This document shows positions 31,340-43,383 of a stretch of 64,000 nt of DNA, piece by piece (within the stretch, counting starts at the first letter, position 1; every line of letters starts with the position of its first letter). The notes beneath the pieces were generated by a model. The model made no database searches and was not told where the DNA came from. It worked only from the letters and a program-made list of their open reading frames with translations. Position numbers and translations under genes: made by a program. The DNA comes from Anadara kagoshimensis (Eukaryota > Mollusca > Bivalvia > Arcoida > Arcidae): assembly GCA_021292105.1 (NCBI GenBank), contig CM037866.1, forward strand, positions 4,005,502-4,069,501, read 5' to 3'.

Positions 31340-33285
31340 CGTCCTACAATAACAAAACAAATCAAAGTACTGAAGATACTGAAAGATGATCTGATGAGAA
31401 TTAATGAAACAAGATATTGAGGACTGGAGGTTAGATAAATCACAGTACTGAAGCTACTGAAAGATGAAATGAAACAAGATACTGAGGACTGGAGGTTAGA
31501 TAAATCACAGTACTGAAGCTACTGAAAGATGATCTGATTAGAAGTAATGAAACAAGATATTGAGGACTGGAGGTTAGATAAATCAAAGTACTGAAGGTAC
31601 TGAAAAATGAAATGAAACAAGATACTGAGGACTGGAGGTTAGATAAATCACAGTACTGAAGGTACTGAAAAATGAAATGAAACAAGATATTGAGGACTGG
31701 AGGTTAGATAAATCAAAGTACTGAAGGTACTGAAAAATGAAATGAAACAAGATATTGAGGACTGGAGGTTAGATAAATCACAGTACTGAAGCTACTGAAA
31801 GATGATCTGATTAGAAGTAATGAAACAAGATATTGAGGACTGGAGGTTAGATAAATCACAGTACTGAAGCTACTGAAAGATGATCTGATTAGAAGTAATG
31901 AAACAAGATACTGAGGACTGGAGGTTAGATAAATCACAGTACTGAAGCTACTGAAAGATGATCTGATTAGAAGTAATGAAACAAGATATTGAGGACTGGA
32001 GGTTAGATAAATCACAGTACTGAAGCTACTGAAAGATGATCTGATTAGAAGTAATGAAACAAGATACTGAGGACTGGAGGTTAGATAAATCACAGTACTG
32101 AAGGTACTGAAAAATGAAATGAAACAAGATACTGAGGACTGGAGGTTAGATAAATCACAGTACTGAAGGTACTGAAAAATGAAATGAAACAAGATACTGA
32201 GGACTGGAGGTTAGATAAATCACAGTACTGAAGGTACTGAAAAATGAAATGAAACAAGATATTGAGGACTGGAGGTTAGATAAATCACAGTACTGAAGCT
32301 ACTGAAAAATGAAATGAAACAAGATATTGAGGACTGGAGGTTAGATAAATCACAGTACTGAAGCTACTGAAAAATGAAATGAAACAAGATATTGAGGACT
32401 GGAGGTTAGATAAATCACAGTACTGAAGCTACTGAAAAATGAAATGAAACAAGATATTGAGGACTGGAGGTTAGATAAATCACAGTACTGAAGGTACTGA
32501 AAAATGAAATGAAACAAGATACTGAGGACTGGAGGTTAGATAAATCACAGTACTGAAGGTACTGAAAAATGAAATGAAACAAGATACTGAGGACTGGAGG
32601 TTAGATAAATCACAGTACTGAAGGTACTGAAAAATGAAATGAAACAAGATATTGAGGACTGGAGGTTAGATAAATCAAAGTACTGAAGGTACTGAAAAAT
32701 GAAATGAAACAAGATATTGAGGACTGGAGGTTAGATAAATCACAGTACTGAAGCTACTGAAAAATGAAATGAAACAAGATATTGAGGACTGGAGGTTAGA
32801 TAAATCACAGTACTGAAGCTACTGAAAGATGATCTGATGAGAAGTAATGAAACAAGATATTGAGGACTGGAGGTTAGATAAATCAAAGTACTGAAGGTAC
32901 TGAAAAATGAAATGAAACAAGATATTGAGGACTGGAGGTTAGATAAATCAAAGTACTGAAGGTACTGAAAGATGATCTGATGAGAAGTAATGAAACAAGA
33001 TATTGAGGACTGGAGGTTAGATAAATCAAAGTACTGAAGGTACTGAAAAATGAAATGAAACAAGATACTGAGGACTGGAGGTTAGATAAATCACAGTACT
33101 GAAGGTACTGAAAAATGAAATGAAACAAGATATTGAGGACTGGAGGTTAGATAAATCAAAGTACTGAAGGTACTGAAAAATGAAATGAAACAAGATACTG
33201 AGGACTGGAGGTTAGATAAATCACAGTACTGAAGCTACTGAAAGATGATCTGATTAGAAGTAATGAAACAAGATACTGAGGACAA
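31340..33285. repeat. Minisatellite of 65- and 78-bp units, about 28 copies
   Basis: Both unit types share 'gaggactggaggttagataa' and 'atcacagtactgaag'. The 65-bp type continues 'gtactgaaaaatgaaatgaa', the 78-bp type 'ctactgaaagatgatctgat' with 'tagaagtaatgaaac'. The types alternate in runs. The last unit, near 33275, is diverged. Reverse-strand open frames through the array (for example 31713-32192) follow from the unit structure. A diverged array of the same family lies, reversed, at 57275-57745. 31135-31340 before it is unassigned. Confidence 0.93.
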
Positions 33286-33289
33286 GAAG

Positions 33290-33979
33290 TTAAATAAGGA
33301 AAATGACAATGTAAGACACTAATCAAAGTAACAGGTGATGTCTTGATATAATTAAAATATGCTTGAATGGCCATAAAATATCCATCCATTCATCTTCCAT
33401 CCATCATTTAATCAATCTTACTGTGTATTTTAACGGCATATTTAATCTGCATAATGGACAACATCCATCAGGTCCTTCGAACTTGATTACATGATCTGCT
33501 CTGTCAGATTTTTTAATGACACCTTCAATCTGAAAAAGAGGTTTAAATCCAATTTTAAGTAAACTATCAAAATCAAACATGGTTTGTCATTGCACATGTG
33601 GTATATGCCATAAGGTTTGCACGTAATATTTATTTCATTTGGATATAGAATTGCATAAGAAGAGTATCATGTTTTCCTGTAAAAATCACTTAAGTCCAGA
33701 AATTCATAATGCATTTGATTTTCCAAATTGTTCAACACAAACATAAATGGGTATCAATCTTGACAGGGACCCCCATTCCAAAAATTAAGGAAAGTATAAA
33801 GTACAAATATTAGATGAACTACAACTGTTATCAAAAATATGTCCTTAGGGCCTGATACACTCAACTGATAAATAACGGATAGATGAAATGTTTTCAGAAA
33901 ATGTAATACCGGTAGCTGAAACCACAATCTAGCCGATACATGTAATTAAAGGTTTTTTTTCAGATTCATTTACCTGTTT
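33290..33979. other. Stretch without a recognised gene
   Basis: It is AT-rich, mostly single-copy-looking sequence. I see no convincing open frame, RNA gene or repeat. Confidence 0.4.
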
Positions 33980-34230
33980 CTGTATTTATTTGAATCTATG
34001 ACCTTGACCTTGGAACCTATTATATATCAAAATGACTGTTATGTCAATAACTACAATATTCTAATAAGCATGCCTTTTTCAAAAGTTGACAGTTTTACAG
34101 ATAATTAACAATTTGAGGATTTGTTTGCATCTGTGACTTTGACCTTTGAACCCACAACCTTCGCCTCTATATTAAATGATTGTTATATCAATACTTGGCA
34201 TTTTCTGATATATATGTCTAAACACAATGT
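33980..34230. repeat. Two diverged copies of the TGACCTTGACC repeat
   Basis: 'atgaccttgaccttggaacc' (about 33998) and 'gtgactttgacctttgaacc' (about 34134) are followed by 'atatcaaaatgactgttatg' and its variant. They are single units of the 145-bp family that is tandem at 9570-10990. Confidence 0.75.
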
Positions 34231-35636
34231 TACTTATACATGTAGTTTTAGCAGACAAGGCCAGAACCACCAGTAACAATCAAAAATTGCTTTTGGACTG
34301 CCGTAACTTTTAGTGAAAACCGACCATCTGGCTGGATCTGTGTGGAACCAATTCTATTTTAATCTTACATTTTTTTTTATTTACTTCCACATTCTGGAGT
34401 GTATAATGACTGATAAAATGCTTTGTGACCATGGAAAATCAGCAATACCAGTTGATTTCTGAGACTAGCTGGTCCGCTGACATGTAAGAAATTTCAGCTT
34501 TATCCTGTTGTCTATTTTCTAGATATAGTCACTAGTAATGGGACATCGGTTCAAAATCACAATCGATCATCGGTTGGAATTGGTTGGTGCTTCCGATGCG
34601 ATTTTACCGATTATAATCCGTTACATGCTTTTCTAATTTTACTGCTTGTTTGTGAAGTGAATGTGTGTTTTTTGTGCTTAATAATTAATATTAGATATAA
34701 TCTCGCTAGCACATATATGTAAACTCACTAGTAGCACTGTACTTGAATACTGTAAACCGCTTTATATTGGCGCATACTTATTTTAGCGATTGATGAATGG
34801 TAAACATATTAGCGCAGTTTAATTTTAGTGTAATCAATTCCAGACTGAGACATATAATACGTCTTTATATTACCGCAACTTTTAGCCAAAAAAACTCAAA
34901 AATTTTAAAAGGGGTGCCAGTATTCGTTAAGTTCAAGAAAAAATAAAAATAACTATGTAATAAATGGTGTTTTAATTTGTTTGACTTTTACCGAGAGAAA
35001 ATCTCGGCAAGTCACAAGACAGACAGTTGTCTGCAGGACGCTTGCATCATAATTTTGGGCTCTCGTCGATTACACATTTTACTGAAAACATATTTAAATC
35101 AACAATTACCTATTTTTCATTTAATTACCAACTTAGCAACTGTTTGCATTTCAAATACAAATGTTTTGACAGATTGTCGATGTAACCCCGATAATAGCCA
35201 CTTACAGTCTGTAGATCATTAGAGGTCAAGAATGAGGACTTATAGGATGTTGCCAACATCACAACAAAAAAAAATTCCCGAGCAATGGGTCTAATTGTTG
35301 ATATTCATTATTAAGATTTTAATCCTTGAAGTCAATTACTGTTAGGTGAACTGGTCAATTAAACTTAATTACCTGACAATAAGACTTGTCACAATGTAAG
35401 CATCAGCAGTGTGTGCCAAACTTCGTCGGACCGTCGGACAAGTCCGATAAAATTACCACTGGTCTGATAAAAAATCAGATTTTTCCGGACCGTATGTCCG
35501 GTAACCAGTTCGGAAAATAGAGAGCACCAAAAATTCGGATTTATAGTTCCGATCCAATTCGAATTTTATTATTGCCATCCGACTTCCGTTATTACAAAAA
35601 TGTACGTTCCAGGAGCTATTCCAGGGAAACCAATAA

Positions 35637-36030
35637 AACGGAAAGCAACAGGAGGTGCAAATTATGAAGAAAAAAAAATGAAAAAAAATTTAAGCAGCAT
35701 TGGATGGATAGGCGGCCATGGTTGCAATTTGACGAGGAGAAATGTGTAATGAAATGCACACACTGCTTTGAATTTTACAGGTCGGGAGGCGCAGCACACA
35801 ATAATAATTTAAAAGGCCAGAATACATTCATTTGTTCTTCCATAAATAAATGTATTCTGACCTTTTAAATTATTATTGTGTGCTACGCCTCCCTAGCTCG
35901 ACCCGACCCGACTCGTTTCTCCTTGTCAAATTGCAACCTTGGGCGCCCCTCCATCCAATGTTTCTTAAATTTTCTTTCAAATTTTCTTCATAATTTGTGC
36001 CTCCTGTAGCTTTCTGTTTTAAAGGAGAAA
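35637..36030. repeat. Foldback palindrome with about 190-bp arms
   Basis: The left arm runs from 'aaagcaacaggaggtgcaaa' to 'aaaaggccagaatacattca'. The right arm runs from 'tgtattctgaccttttaaat' to 'gcctcctgtagctttctgtt'. The loop is only about 15 bp near 35840. The arms differ by scattered substitutions and small indels, so the duplication is not very recent. Confidence 0.85.
35689..35781 (+). pseudogene. Relic of a hAT transposase zinc-finger exon
   Basis: One frame without stops reads FKQHW, then PWLQFDEEKCVMKCTHCFEF. The pattern W-L-x-[FY]-D-x5-[VM]-x-C-x2-C matches the N-terminal zinc-finger start of hAT-derived proteins (ZNF862/TTF type), where the first cysteine pair is followed further on by His/Cys ligands. 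A degraded, inverted copy of the same exon is in the right arm of the palindrome (about 35915-36000). The rest of the transposase is absent. Confidence 0.5.
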
Positions 36031-36744
36031 ATAAGTAAATATTTACAAAACCGAATAATTGTTTTCTTTTTATTGAAGAATTTTTGGTCCAGTAAAAAAC
36101 TTTACGGTCTGGTAAAGTTTCTAGGTTTACCAGACCGAATGTCCATTAATCATTTTGAAAGTTTGGCACACACTGGCATCACAATGACAATGATTAACAT
36201 CCCCCATTTTAACCGTTAATCCGCTTGTCGGTGGTCAGTTTACTTGGTCATTAATCCCTAATTATTACCATACATGAGTATATTGATGGAAGCCATACCA
36301 CTATTTTTACACCTGTGATCCAATTATTTGAAAAGTGATTATGTAACCATTCAACGTACGTTCATACCTGTTCTAAGTGTGTACAGTACCAATTTAGTTT
36401 GAAATTTTAGCGACAGTTTTATTTTAGCGCCGTCACTCTTATCGCCAATTGCGCTAAAATAAAACTGCCGCTAAAAAAACACGGTTTACAGTATATTTTA
36501 TACTTTTGCTTTCTATATATGTACCCATCGTAAATTAAGCCAAGTTCTTGTTCTGCCATGTTGTTAACACGCAGATCCTTGGAGGTTTTTTAAAGACCAG
36601 AATGGAAATGGTGAGCAGTGAGGGACTGAACATGGATTCTGAAAACATGATGATCAATTATGAAAAAACATCATCGATAATCGGAATCGGAAGCTTCAAC
36701 ATGCCGCGAATCGATTCTTACCGATAATTGGACCACCACTAATA

Positions 36745-37960
36745 GTGACCAACATAGTAATTTTAGCAACTTCTACCTTAACTACCTTGCCATTTCCCCA
36801 TTTTGGGTCCTACAGCTACCATTTCTATAAATCTAAAACTAAGTGCCCTAAGTATGCTATACATGAAATATCTAAGCTATATCTCTTGTATGTTCAAAAG
36901 AAAAGATTTTTATAAGAATTTTCAATTTTTTCTAACTTAAGGGGACTTAACACCTACATTTGTGCAAATCTTAAAAGCCATTTACCTAAGCATTATAGTA
37001 AGTCTTGGTCCAGAAGCTTTGGAGGAGTTGATGAAAATGTAAAATTTAAATAGACCAAACACATCATATGATGGCAATGTCGCATGACAGAAGATGGACT
37101 GTGAACCATCGCAGTAGCTCTGAGGTTTCAGCCCAGGTGAGCTTTAAGTAAGACATTATACTAACATTAGCAGTAAGAGTACAAATACAACATTTCGGGA
37201 TGTGTTTAGGTGTCTCACCATATATTGCAATATAAGAAGTGTATTGCAATACGTAGCCTTTTAAAAATCTTTAATCTGTTTCTATATTTTGTTATGTACA
37301 AACATGAATTCAAACTGTTGCTCTGCCATGTGTTTACTTGACGACATCACATAGACCCTTATGTATATAGGATTTTGCTATGTCTTACAAACGCCCATTT
37401 GACTGATACTTTTTTGACGTAAAACAGGTAACATTTGTACTTTTATGTAATGAAAATATTCCAGAAAATATCGATAAAACTACTGATTTTCAAAAGCTGT
37501 GAAAATATTGTTACATACTGGTACGGATCAATCAAATTGTGATACAATACCATTTTCATTAAAATCGCAATATTATACAATTATGGAGTTTTCAGTGGTT
37601 GTATATGGTGTGATATTATCCGGAAAAATAAATATTGACCAAGGCACACCATATACAACAACTAAAAAGTCCTTGACTGTTTTATTATATAATTTAGCCA
37701 CTGTGGCATTTCGGTTGACAATGTTTTCTCAAGCCTGTGACCCGGCTATTTTACCAATGTTAGATTTCCCTGATCACCCTGTTTTAGACAGGTCCCAAGA
37801 AAAATATCTGCATTAAATAGATCTCTTTGACTGTTTAAATTTGATTTCATGAAAAAAATAATAAATGGCATCCCGGATGAGACGCAATCATTTACACGCT
37901 AAATTGAGGATGCCATAACATCAACGTTCTGATAAAGACACATTCGCCTGTGCACTTAAG
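36745..37960. other. Stretch without a recognised gene
   Basis: There is a forward frame of 105 codons at 37499-37816 and short reverse frames; none has a recognisable motif or good splice context. There are no obvious repeats. It is the longest single-copy-looking stretch outside the large gene and its flanks. Confidence 0.35.
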
Positions 37961-37965
37961 GGGGT

Positions 37966-38150
37966 TTGCCGCTGTACCACATGATACCTGCAAACGTGTC
38001 TGTGAAATGCTTGTTTCCAATGGACGTGGAATCGCACAATATGACGATTTCCGTAAAACGATGTATTTCGGGAATTTGTGACGTTGACATTTTCCAAAAC
38101 GTTCTGCACAAACATTAAGAGGTATTGATCACCTGGTACAGCGGCGAGCC
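37966..38150. mobile_element. Short inverted-repeat element, family C
   Basis: 'gggtttgccgctgtaccaca' near the left is mirrored by 'tggtacagcggcgagccc' (38134-38151). The left half ('cttgtttccaatggacgtgg') recurs at 43010-43140. An overlapping reverse open frame (37921-38274) is not credible as a gene. 38160-38655 has no gene; part of it resembles 60-300. Confidence 0.55.
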
Positions 38151-38658
38151 CTATTGATGACGTTATAATCATTTTACGTGATAACGTCAATAAAAATCGT
38201 TGACGTACACCGAATTTGATATTCACCAGATTTTTCAGAAATCCATGGTATATCATGTGAGATACAATGGTCACGTGTTACCATTTTAGCCAATTATAAT
38301 GATGGAATTTATTAATAATATAATAAACCAGTATATCCGTATATCATGACACCCAAAGATGTGTCAAGAGTCGGGTAATCGTGATTATCACTGACACTAG
38401 TACGTCATTAGTTGCCATGATGCTGCTTTGGTACCATGATGGTGACCAGTGTCGGAACATAAAAAGGCATGGCTGGCGAAATGTCGATTTTCTTGGACAT
38501 GCTTATTTACTCAAGTCAAATCAATCGGCTGATATTAAACATACTCACCACTGTTATATTTTTCTTCTCGTCAGTCGTTTCTTTTACTGAAGAAAAATAA
38601 AGATAGAATCATTTGAACATTTAGCTGTCTCATACAAATGATCTTTTCCATTTATATA

Positions 38659-39543
38659 CAGTAGAACTTCGATAACTCGAACTTCGATATCTCGAATACC
38701 ACAGATAACTCGAAGTAATAATTTTGTCCCGACCGATTTTCTGTATAAACTATATAAATTTAACTTCGATAACTCAAACTCCTGTAATTCCAATACCCCC
38801 GATAACTCGAAGTAATTTTAAGGTGCAAAATTTATAGGAAAAACAACCTTCTAAAACTCGAAATATTTTTAAAAATGGGTGACCAATAGATCGTTTCAGT
38901 GAGAACACGGTAATTAATCAACATCTCATTAGCTATAATACTTCCGTATAACCGATAAATGATTGGAGAAGTGTACAGATCAAAGGTTTTGCTACTGTAT
39001 TAATGAGTATCAATTAAAGGATTAGTACTCTGTGCTGTAATTAATGGGCGATGAAGTGTAACCGTGTACCCCCCTTAGTAGAAGCCGAGTTTTGTGCCGC
39101 TGGCGACAACAATACATTTTCAGGTGATTTAAGTTGGGTTTTAATGACTAACACGTGGTAGGCACACTAGTTTTATAATTTCTATAAAACGTGTGTCTTG
39201 TTTTGTTTATTATAACATACAATGTACATGGATATGTTTATCTGATTCAGTTCTTTGAATGCATTACGTCATGTATTGGTAATACACATTTTGTGTATTT
39301 CATGTATGGTTTGTTGTCGCCATCAGTCCTTATAAAAACATAATTAATAATTTATTATTTTATGCAATACCGGTACATATTACACCAGTGTATCAGTAAA
39401 CAGTTTTACACTATCCAACATTTCTCCCAAAGAAATGAAAGTTACATTGTGACGTCATTCTTCAACTTCGAAAACTCGAACACCCAGATAACTCGAAGTC
39501 ATCATCGAAGTCCCGTGCACTTCGAGTTATCGAAGTTCTACTG
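38659..39543. mobile_element. pogo/Tigger-type MITE, 885 bp
   Basis: The left end 'cagtagaacttcgataactc' is mirrored by 'gagttatcgaagttctactg' (39524-39543), 20 of 20 positions pairing. TA flanks both ends (38657-38658, 39544-39545). The 'cagtagaacttcgataactcg' type of terminus is what I know from Tigger/pogo elements across animals. 'gataactcgaagt' is repeated internally several times. There is no transposase. Confidence 0.85.
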
Positions 39544-39644
39544 TACAACACTTCGTCAACTTAAATCTGGCAGATTTGAAATCTAAATTTTCTCCTTAGT
39601 GTTCAAGACATTTATCACTACAGCTGCAACAATAATATTGATAT

Positions 39645-39870
39645 ACCGAGTTGAGTTGAGTAAAAGTGTATAACGTCCCAGTCAAGAATATTTCACTTAT
39701 ATAGAGACGTCGCCAGCTATAGCCGAAGGTGCAGAAATTTTGCCCGTGCGTTGCATAGATGGCATTATAAAGCAGCGTTCTTTGTCGTGCCAAGCCCACT
39801 ATGACAAGGGACCTTGTATATTTCAATCCAGAGTGCTTGGCGAAAGAACAGTCACAACCCACTTTAAAGT
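39645..39870 (-). mobile_element. SINE family 2, reverse orientation, head missing
   Basis: It begins at the tail ('gagttgagtaaaagtgtata', with 'acgtcccagtcaagaatatt') and continues through 'gccagctatagccgaaggtg' and 'ggcattataaagcagcgttc'. It ends in 'agagtgcttggcgaaag' without a tRNA-like head. Confidence 0.7.
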
Positions 39871-39874
39871 CTTG

Positions 39875-40410
39875 GGTCAGACCCAGTCAGGGTATCAATA
39901 TACCGATAAAACCGGTTTAGCAGGCCATATTGTGGTCACCCCAATACACAATTCCAAACATTGGTTTGCCACAATACAAAATATTTACCTTTTTTTATCA
40001 TTGCTGATAGAATTTTTATAATAAAGTCAATTCAAATCATGGTTATAAATAAATACCATGTGATGTCACACTGTTAACTTCACAGGTAAAGTTGCAGCCA
40101 TTTTGGTAGGCATTAGAAATTGAGTCTCTAATTAATTCTTTCAAAAATAGGGTGTATAAAATTTATTGTCACATTGTTGTTATGGGACAAAATCTTATAC
40201 AATATACCGTACCAAATTAAAGTAAAAACATTGGCAATTTTATTTAAAAAAATTTATTGATATCCCGATTACTTTTTAAAAAAAATAATTTAAAAATTAA
40301 CAAATCTAAAATAGATAAATAATATAGAAAGCCTAACAAAGTGGCGACCACTCTACTGAAAAATTCATCTGCTATGAAAACTATCTATAGTAACAGAGAA
40401 AGGGAATTAT
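39875..40410. other. Stretch without a recognised gene
   Basis: The sequence is AT-rich. No open frame with recognisable motifs or clear repeat structure is seen. Confidence 0.4.
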
Positions 40411-40411
40411 G

Positions 40412-41495
40412 ACGAGTTTCAGACCGAAATAAGGAAATCCCAGTACCGTGATAAGATATTTTCATCTCAACAAGGCTCTACGATTGCAATTTTTTGCAAA
40501 CCCGAGATGTTAACTAGCCAGAGCAAAAATGTTACTCGCCACATATTTGTTTTATAAATACAATTTAACTGGGATTCAATTAGACTTGAGACATTTCCCA
40601 TTATTGCTTAATTTTGAAGATGCAGGCACAGCAGATCGGCCCAATGTTTTTAAAATATATTTTTCATTCAGTTTACTTTTATTGTGGTATCAAACACAAA
40701 AAATCAAAATATCCAAAAGCAAAGCAAAAACTTTGAAAAACGGCAAATCAAGTTAAAAACATGTGAACTTAATTCAGAGGCGTGAGGCGAGTCGCTACAG
40801 GAATGTTAGCATTTCCTGTCTAGCTAGATACATCGGCCTCATGTAAAATTTAACAGCATATCTTTTAAACATACTTTTGCCGTTTAAAACTGTTTTCCAG
40901 GTCAACTCGGGACCCGGCCTTCCGTCATCGCTTTAGTCAGTTTAGAGGATTACGCTTGTTTTTACATTGAGTGATCACTGGCACCGAGTCATAGACGAGG
41001 TCGTTTCTTCCTGGTCATTGATAACATTATATTTTCGAAGCTTCTGGATTTTTATTCGTACTCGTGGCTTAAAAAATAAATAGTTTACGACTCATAGCGA
41101 TGAAATTGACACTTGAAAACGTGATCACACAAATGCTTAACAACTTAACAGATTGGAGCTATATGATTAAAAGCGCTTTAAAGATTTTGCTTGATGAGAG
41201 TAATTTTGTTGTCGAAAACAGAAAGGAAAAAATCTGGATTTGACTTTCTACTTTATACTCGCACATGGGCGAGTGAATTTGACATATCCACTCGCATTTA
41301 CAAATAATTACTCGAAAATGCGAGTGTTTTACTCGCATTGTAGAGCCCTGCTCAAACAAGGCCAGTTTTTAGAACATGAAAATATCTTACCACGGAGCCT
41401 CATTTGAGATGAAAATATCTTACCATGGAGCCTGGTTTGAGATGAATATATCTAAACATGAGACTGGAATTTTTTTATTTCGGTCTGATACGAGT
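40412..41495. mobile_element. Inverted-repeat element(s), nested pair, 1.08 kb
   Basis: Outer ends: 'ttcagaccgaaataa' (from 40418) against 'ttatttcggtctga' (to 41489). Inner ends: 'ggctctacgattgcaa' (40474) against 'cgcattgtagagcc' (41333-41346). Between them 'gatattttcatctca' (about 40455) is mirrored, with two tandem copies of 'tgagatgaaaatatcttacc' near 41405. The arrangement fits one element inside another, or one element with long complex ends. A 75-codon frame at 40529-40756 is not recognisable. Confidence 0.55.
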
Positions 41496-41887
41496 AATTG
41501 TTTATTTTTCTTGCATAAGGAATCTAATATTGTAGCATAAAAGCCTTGAATTTCCTACACCAAAGCAAAGATTTTGTTAGCAGATGAATACGCGTATGAC
41601 ATAATGCTGTAACATCATCAATAATGTGCAACTCAGAGCAGAAATGTGAACCTACGCAATAGTAAATCAGCCCTTTTAACAGATTTTAAAGTAGCCGACA
41701 AGTTTTCTGGAGTAGACAGCAAATTCAGTTGTAACTCTATATAAATGTAATACTGATGAATGAAAGTAGACACCAGACAAAGTGTAGAAATACCAAAGTA
41801 GACGACAGGTTCTGCTGGTTGCCGGCTTCTATTGAAACCGCTGGTAAATAACAACAAAAAAAATTTTCTTTTTTTTTTTGTCAGGTG

Positions 41888-42195
41888 TAGCTAGCAAAAC
41901 AGGAGGTGCTTACCCTTCCGGAACACCTGGCTTAACTTCCACCAGTTAGAAATTCATGTGTCTAACCCGACATGTCAGTTCCAAAGTTTTTACTTTGCTT
42001 CTGGATTGTGATTCGGACATGCATTAGTATGTTTGTTTTTATTTTGTCTGTGGATTGTAATTCGTACATGGATTAGTATATTTGTTTTTATTTTGCTTCT
42101 GCATTGTGATTCAGACATGGAGTATGTTTGTTTTTTTTTATTTTGCTTCTGGATTGTGATTCGGACATGGATTAGTATGTTTGTTTTTGAATATA
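41888..42195. repeat. Dispersed repeat with about 4 tandem copies of a roughly 50-bp unit
   Basis: The left part 'aacaggaggtgcttaccctt' to 'gttccaaagtttttactttg' is the inverted counterpart of 12780-12915. It continues into tandem units of 'tttgcttctggattgtgatt' with 'cggacatggattagtatgtt'. Confidence 0.75.
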
Positions 42196-42294
42196 TGCTT
42201 ATTAGTTAAAACTAATTTAAGAATACTTATTATAGTAATTATTACAGAAATCAATTGTTAGTCTAGGGAAATAACTTTAATATGTTATGATATC

Positions 42295-42550
42295 CCTCAT
42301 ACAATGAATTATGCCCCCAGCATTGACCTCCTGACCTTGACCTTTGACTTAAGAAACATAAATTTGGTATTCGACTCATCGTCTTATGTTGGTTTACATT
42401 TGTTCTTTAATCAAAATCCATCCATAAACATGGAAGATATGGAGCGGACAGGGTATTGGGACAGACAACCAGATGGACAGACTGACAGACTGGGCGATTC
42501 CTATATACCTCCCTAAACTTTGTTTATGGGGTTTGCGGAGGTATAATTAT
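42295..42550. mobile_element. Dispersed repeat ('ggaggtataa' family)
   Basis: It has 'ctgaccttgacctttgactt', then 'ggacagactgacagactggg' and 'tatacctccctaaactttgt', ending 'gcggaggtataattataatt'. The 'tatacctcc' and 'ggaggtata' motifs face each other near the right end. It is non-coding and a common mollusc-type repeat by appearance. Confidence 0.5.
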
Positions 42551-42552
42551 AA

Positions 42553-42740
42553 TTACAATCAAACCTGTCTATAAAGGCCACCCAAGGGAACTAGTAAAAG
42601 TGGCCTTTATGGGCAGGTAGCCTTTGTATACAGGTTCAAATAATATGAATAAAGAGCAATTGGGATACAATTTTACTGGCCTTTATAAGCAGGTGGCCCT
42701 TATATAGAGGTGACCTTTTAGGCAGGTTGGACTGTAATAA
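42553..42740. mobile_element. Inverted-repeat element, 'cagtccaacctg' family
   Basis: The left 'tcaaacctgtctataaaggc' is mirrored by 'taggcaggttggactgtaat' at the right. 'gtaaaagtggcctttatggg' is central. A second copy is at 63053-63225 and a tandem derivative at 17255-17590. Confidence 0.75.
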
Positions 42741-43005
42741 ACATAATAAGGCTGAGAGGACATTTAAATTAATAACAATGTGAGAGGATGCTATTCACAT
42801 TTGATTGATAGGTGAATTACAGAATGGTTTCAGTAAAGCCAGCAAAGTTACCAAACTTTTCTGGGTTGATTGGTTGGTTAAATGTTGTTTTATGTCACGC
42901 TAGCTTGTAAAACTTCCACATATACATGTGTACACATTTACGTTTCATGTTTGCTTAGTAAATGCTTACAAAATCTATTTACGTGTAAACAGTCACATGC
43001 TGTTA

Positions 43006-43365
43006 TTATAATGGGGTTTGCAGCTATACCACACGATACCCTCTAACGTTTTTGCGGAACACTTATTTCCAATGGATATGGAATCAAATAAGATGACGTT
43101 TTCCTGTGAAAACGATGTCATTCCCGGAATTTGTGACGACGTTTTCTAACCAGAGCATGGATCGGTAGAATAATGTTTTAGGAAGTGTTCCATGTTGTCA
43201 GCAAGAGCGAGGTAAGGAAAGTTATGGACGCATGTTTTCGTTAATGGCGTTTTCTCCAGAAATTTCGAGAATTCAATGATTGAAGCTGTCAGACCACAAA
43301 CCCCCAACAAGTCAAAAATTAAAGCGGGGGTTTAGTGGTCTGATTAGTCTGTATAACACCATAAC
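43006..43365. mobile_element. Chimeric MITE: family C left half joined to the 8594-type right half
   Basis: 43015-43145 ('ggggtttgcagctataccac' to 'ggaatttgtgacgac') matches 37966-38100. 43155-43345 ('agcatggatcggtagaataa' to 'gcgggggtttagtggtctga') matches 8937-9145. The junction is near 43150. Confidence 0.6.
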
Positions 43366-43383
43366 TGTATAAAGAACCATGCC

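Larger units (their letters stand above)
35407..36175. mobile_element. Inner inverted-repeat element 'cagtgtgtgccaaactt'
   Basis: The left end 'cagtgtgtgccaaactt' is mirrored by 'aagtttggcacacactg' (36159-36175), all 17 positions pairing. Both flanks contain 'gcatca', suggesting an imperfect target duplication. Subterminal sequences are full of 'ggaccgt', 'ccggta' and 'ggtctggtaaa' motifs. Inside is a long foldback made from a duplicated transposase-like exon. Confidence 0.7.
34750..36491. mobile_element. TA-flanked 'ctgtaaaccg' element nested in the hAT-like element
   Basis: The left 'ctgtaaaccg' (34750-34759) and right 'cggtttacag' (36482-36491) are exact inverses, each flanked by TA. Subterminal 'attttagcg' motifs occur on both sides; the right side (36410-36475) is itself a hairpin ('gacagttttattttagcgc' against 'gcgctaaaataaaactgcc'). 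It may be one element with an insertion inside or two neighbouring copies. Confidence 0.6.
34533..36741. mobile_element. hAT-like non-autonomous element with 8-bp target duplication, 2.2 kb
   Basis: The left end 'tagtaatgggacatcggttc' is mirrored by 'ccgataattggaccaccacta' ending at 36741. Deeper blocks also mirror ('atcggttggaattggttggt', 'cgataatcggaatcggaagc'). The flanks are 'atagtcac' (34525-34532) and 'atagtgac' (36742-36749), 7 of 8 identical, as expected for the 8-bp duplications of hAT elements. Most of the interior is taken up by two later insertions. Confidence 0.75.

Noticed and set aside
31440..33389. Reverse-strand proteins over the 65/78-bp array
   Set aside because: The frames exist because runs of 78-bp units and groups of 65-bp units happen to lack stops; they shift frame between unit types and have no coding context.
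37499..37816. A 105-residue protein
   Set aside because: No recognisable motif, no splice or promoter context and no repeat-independent support.
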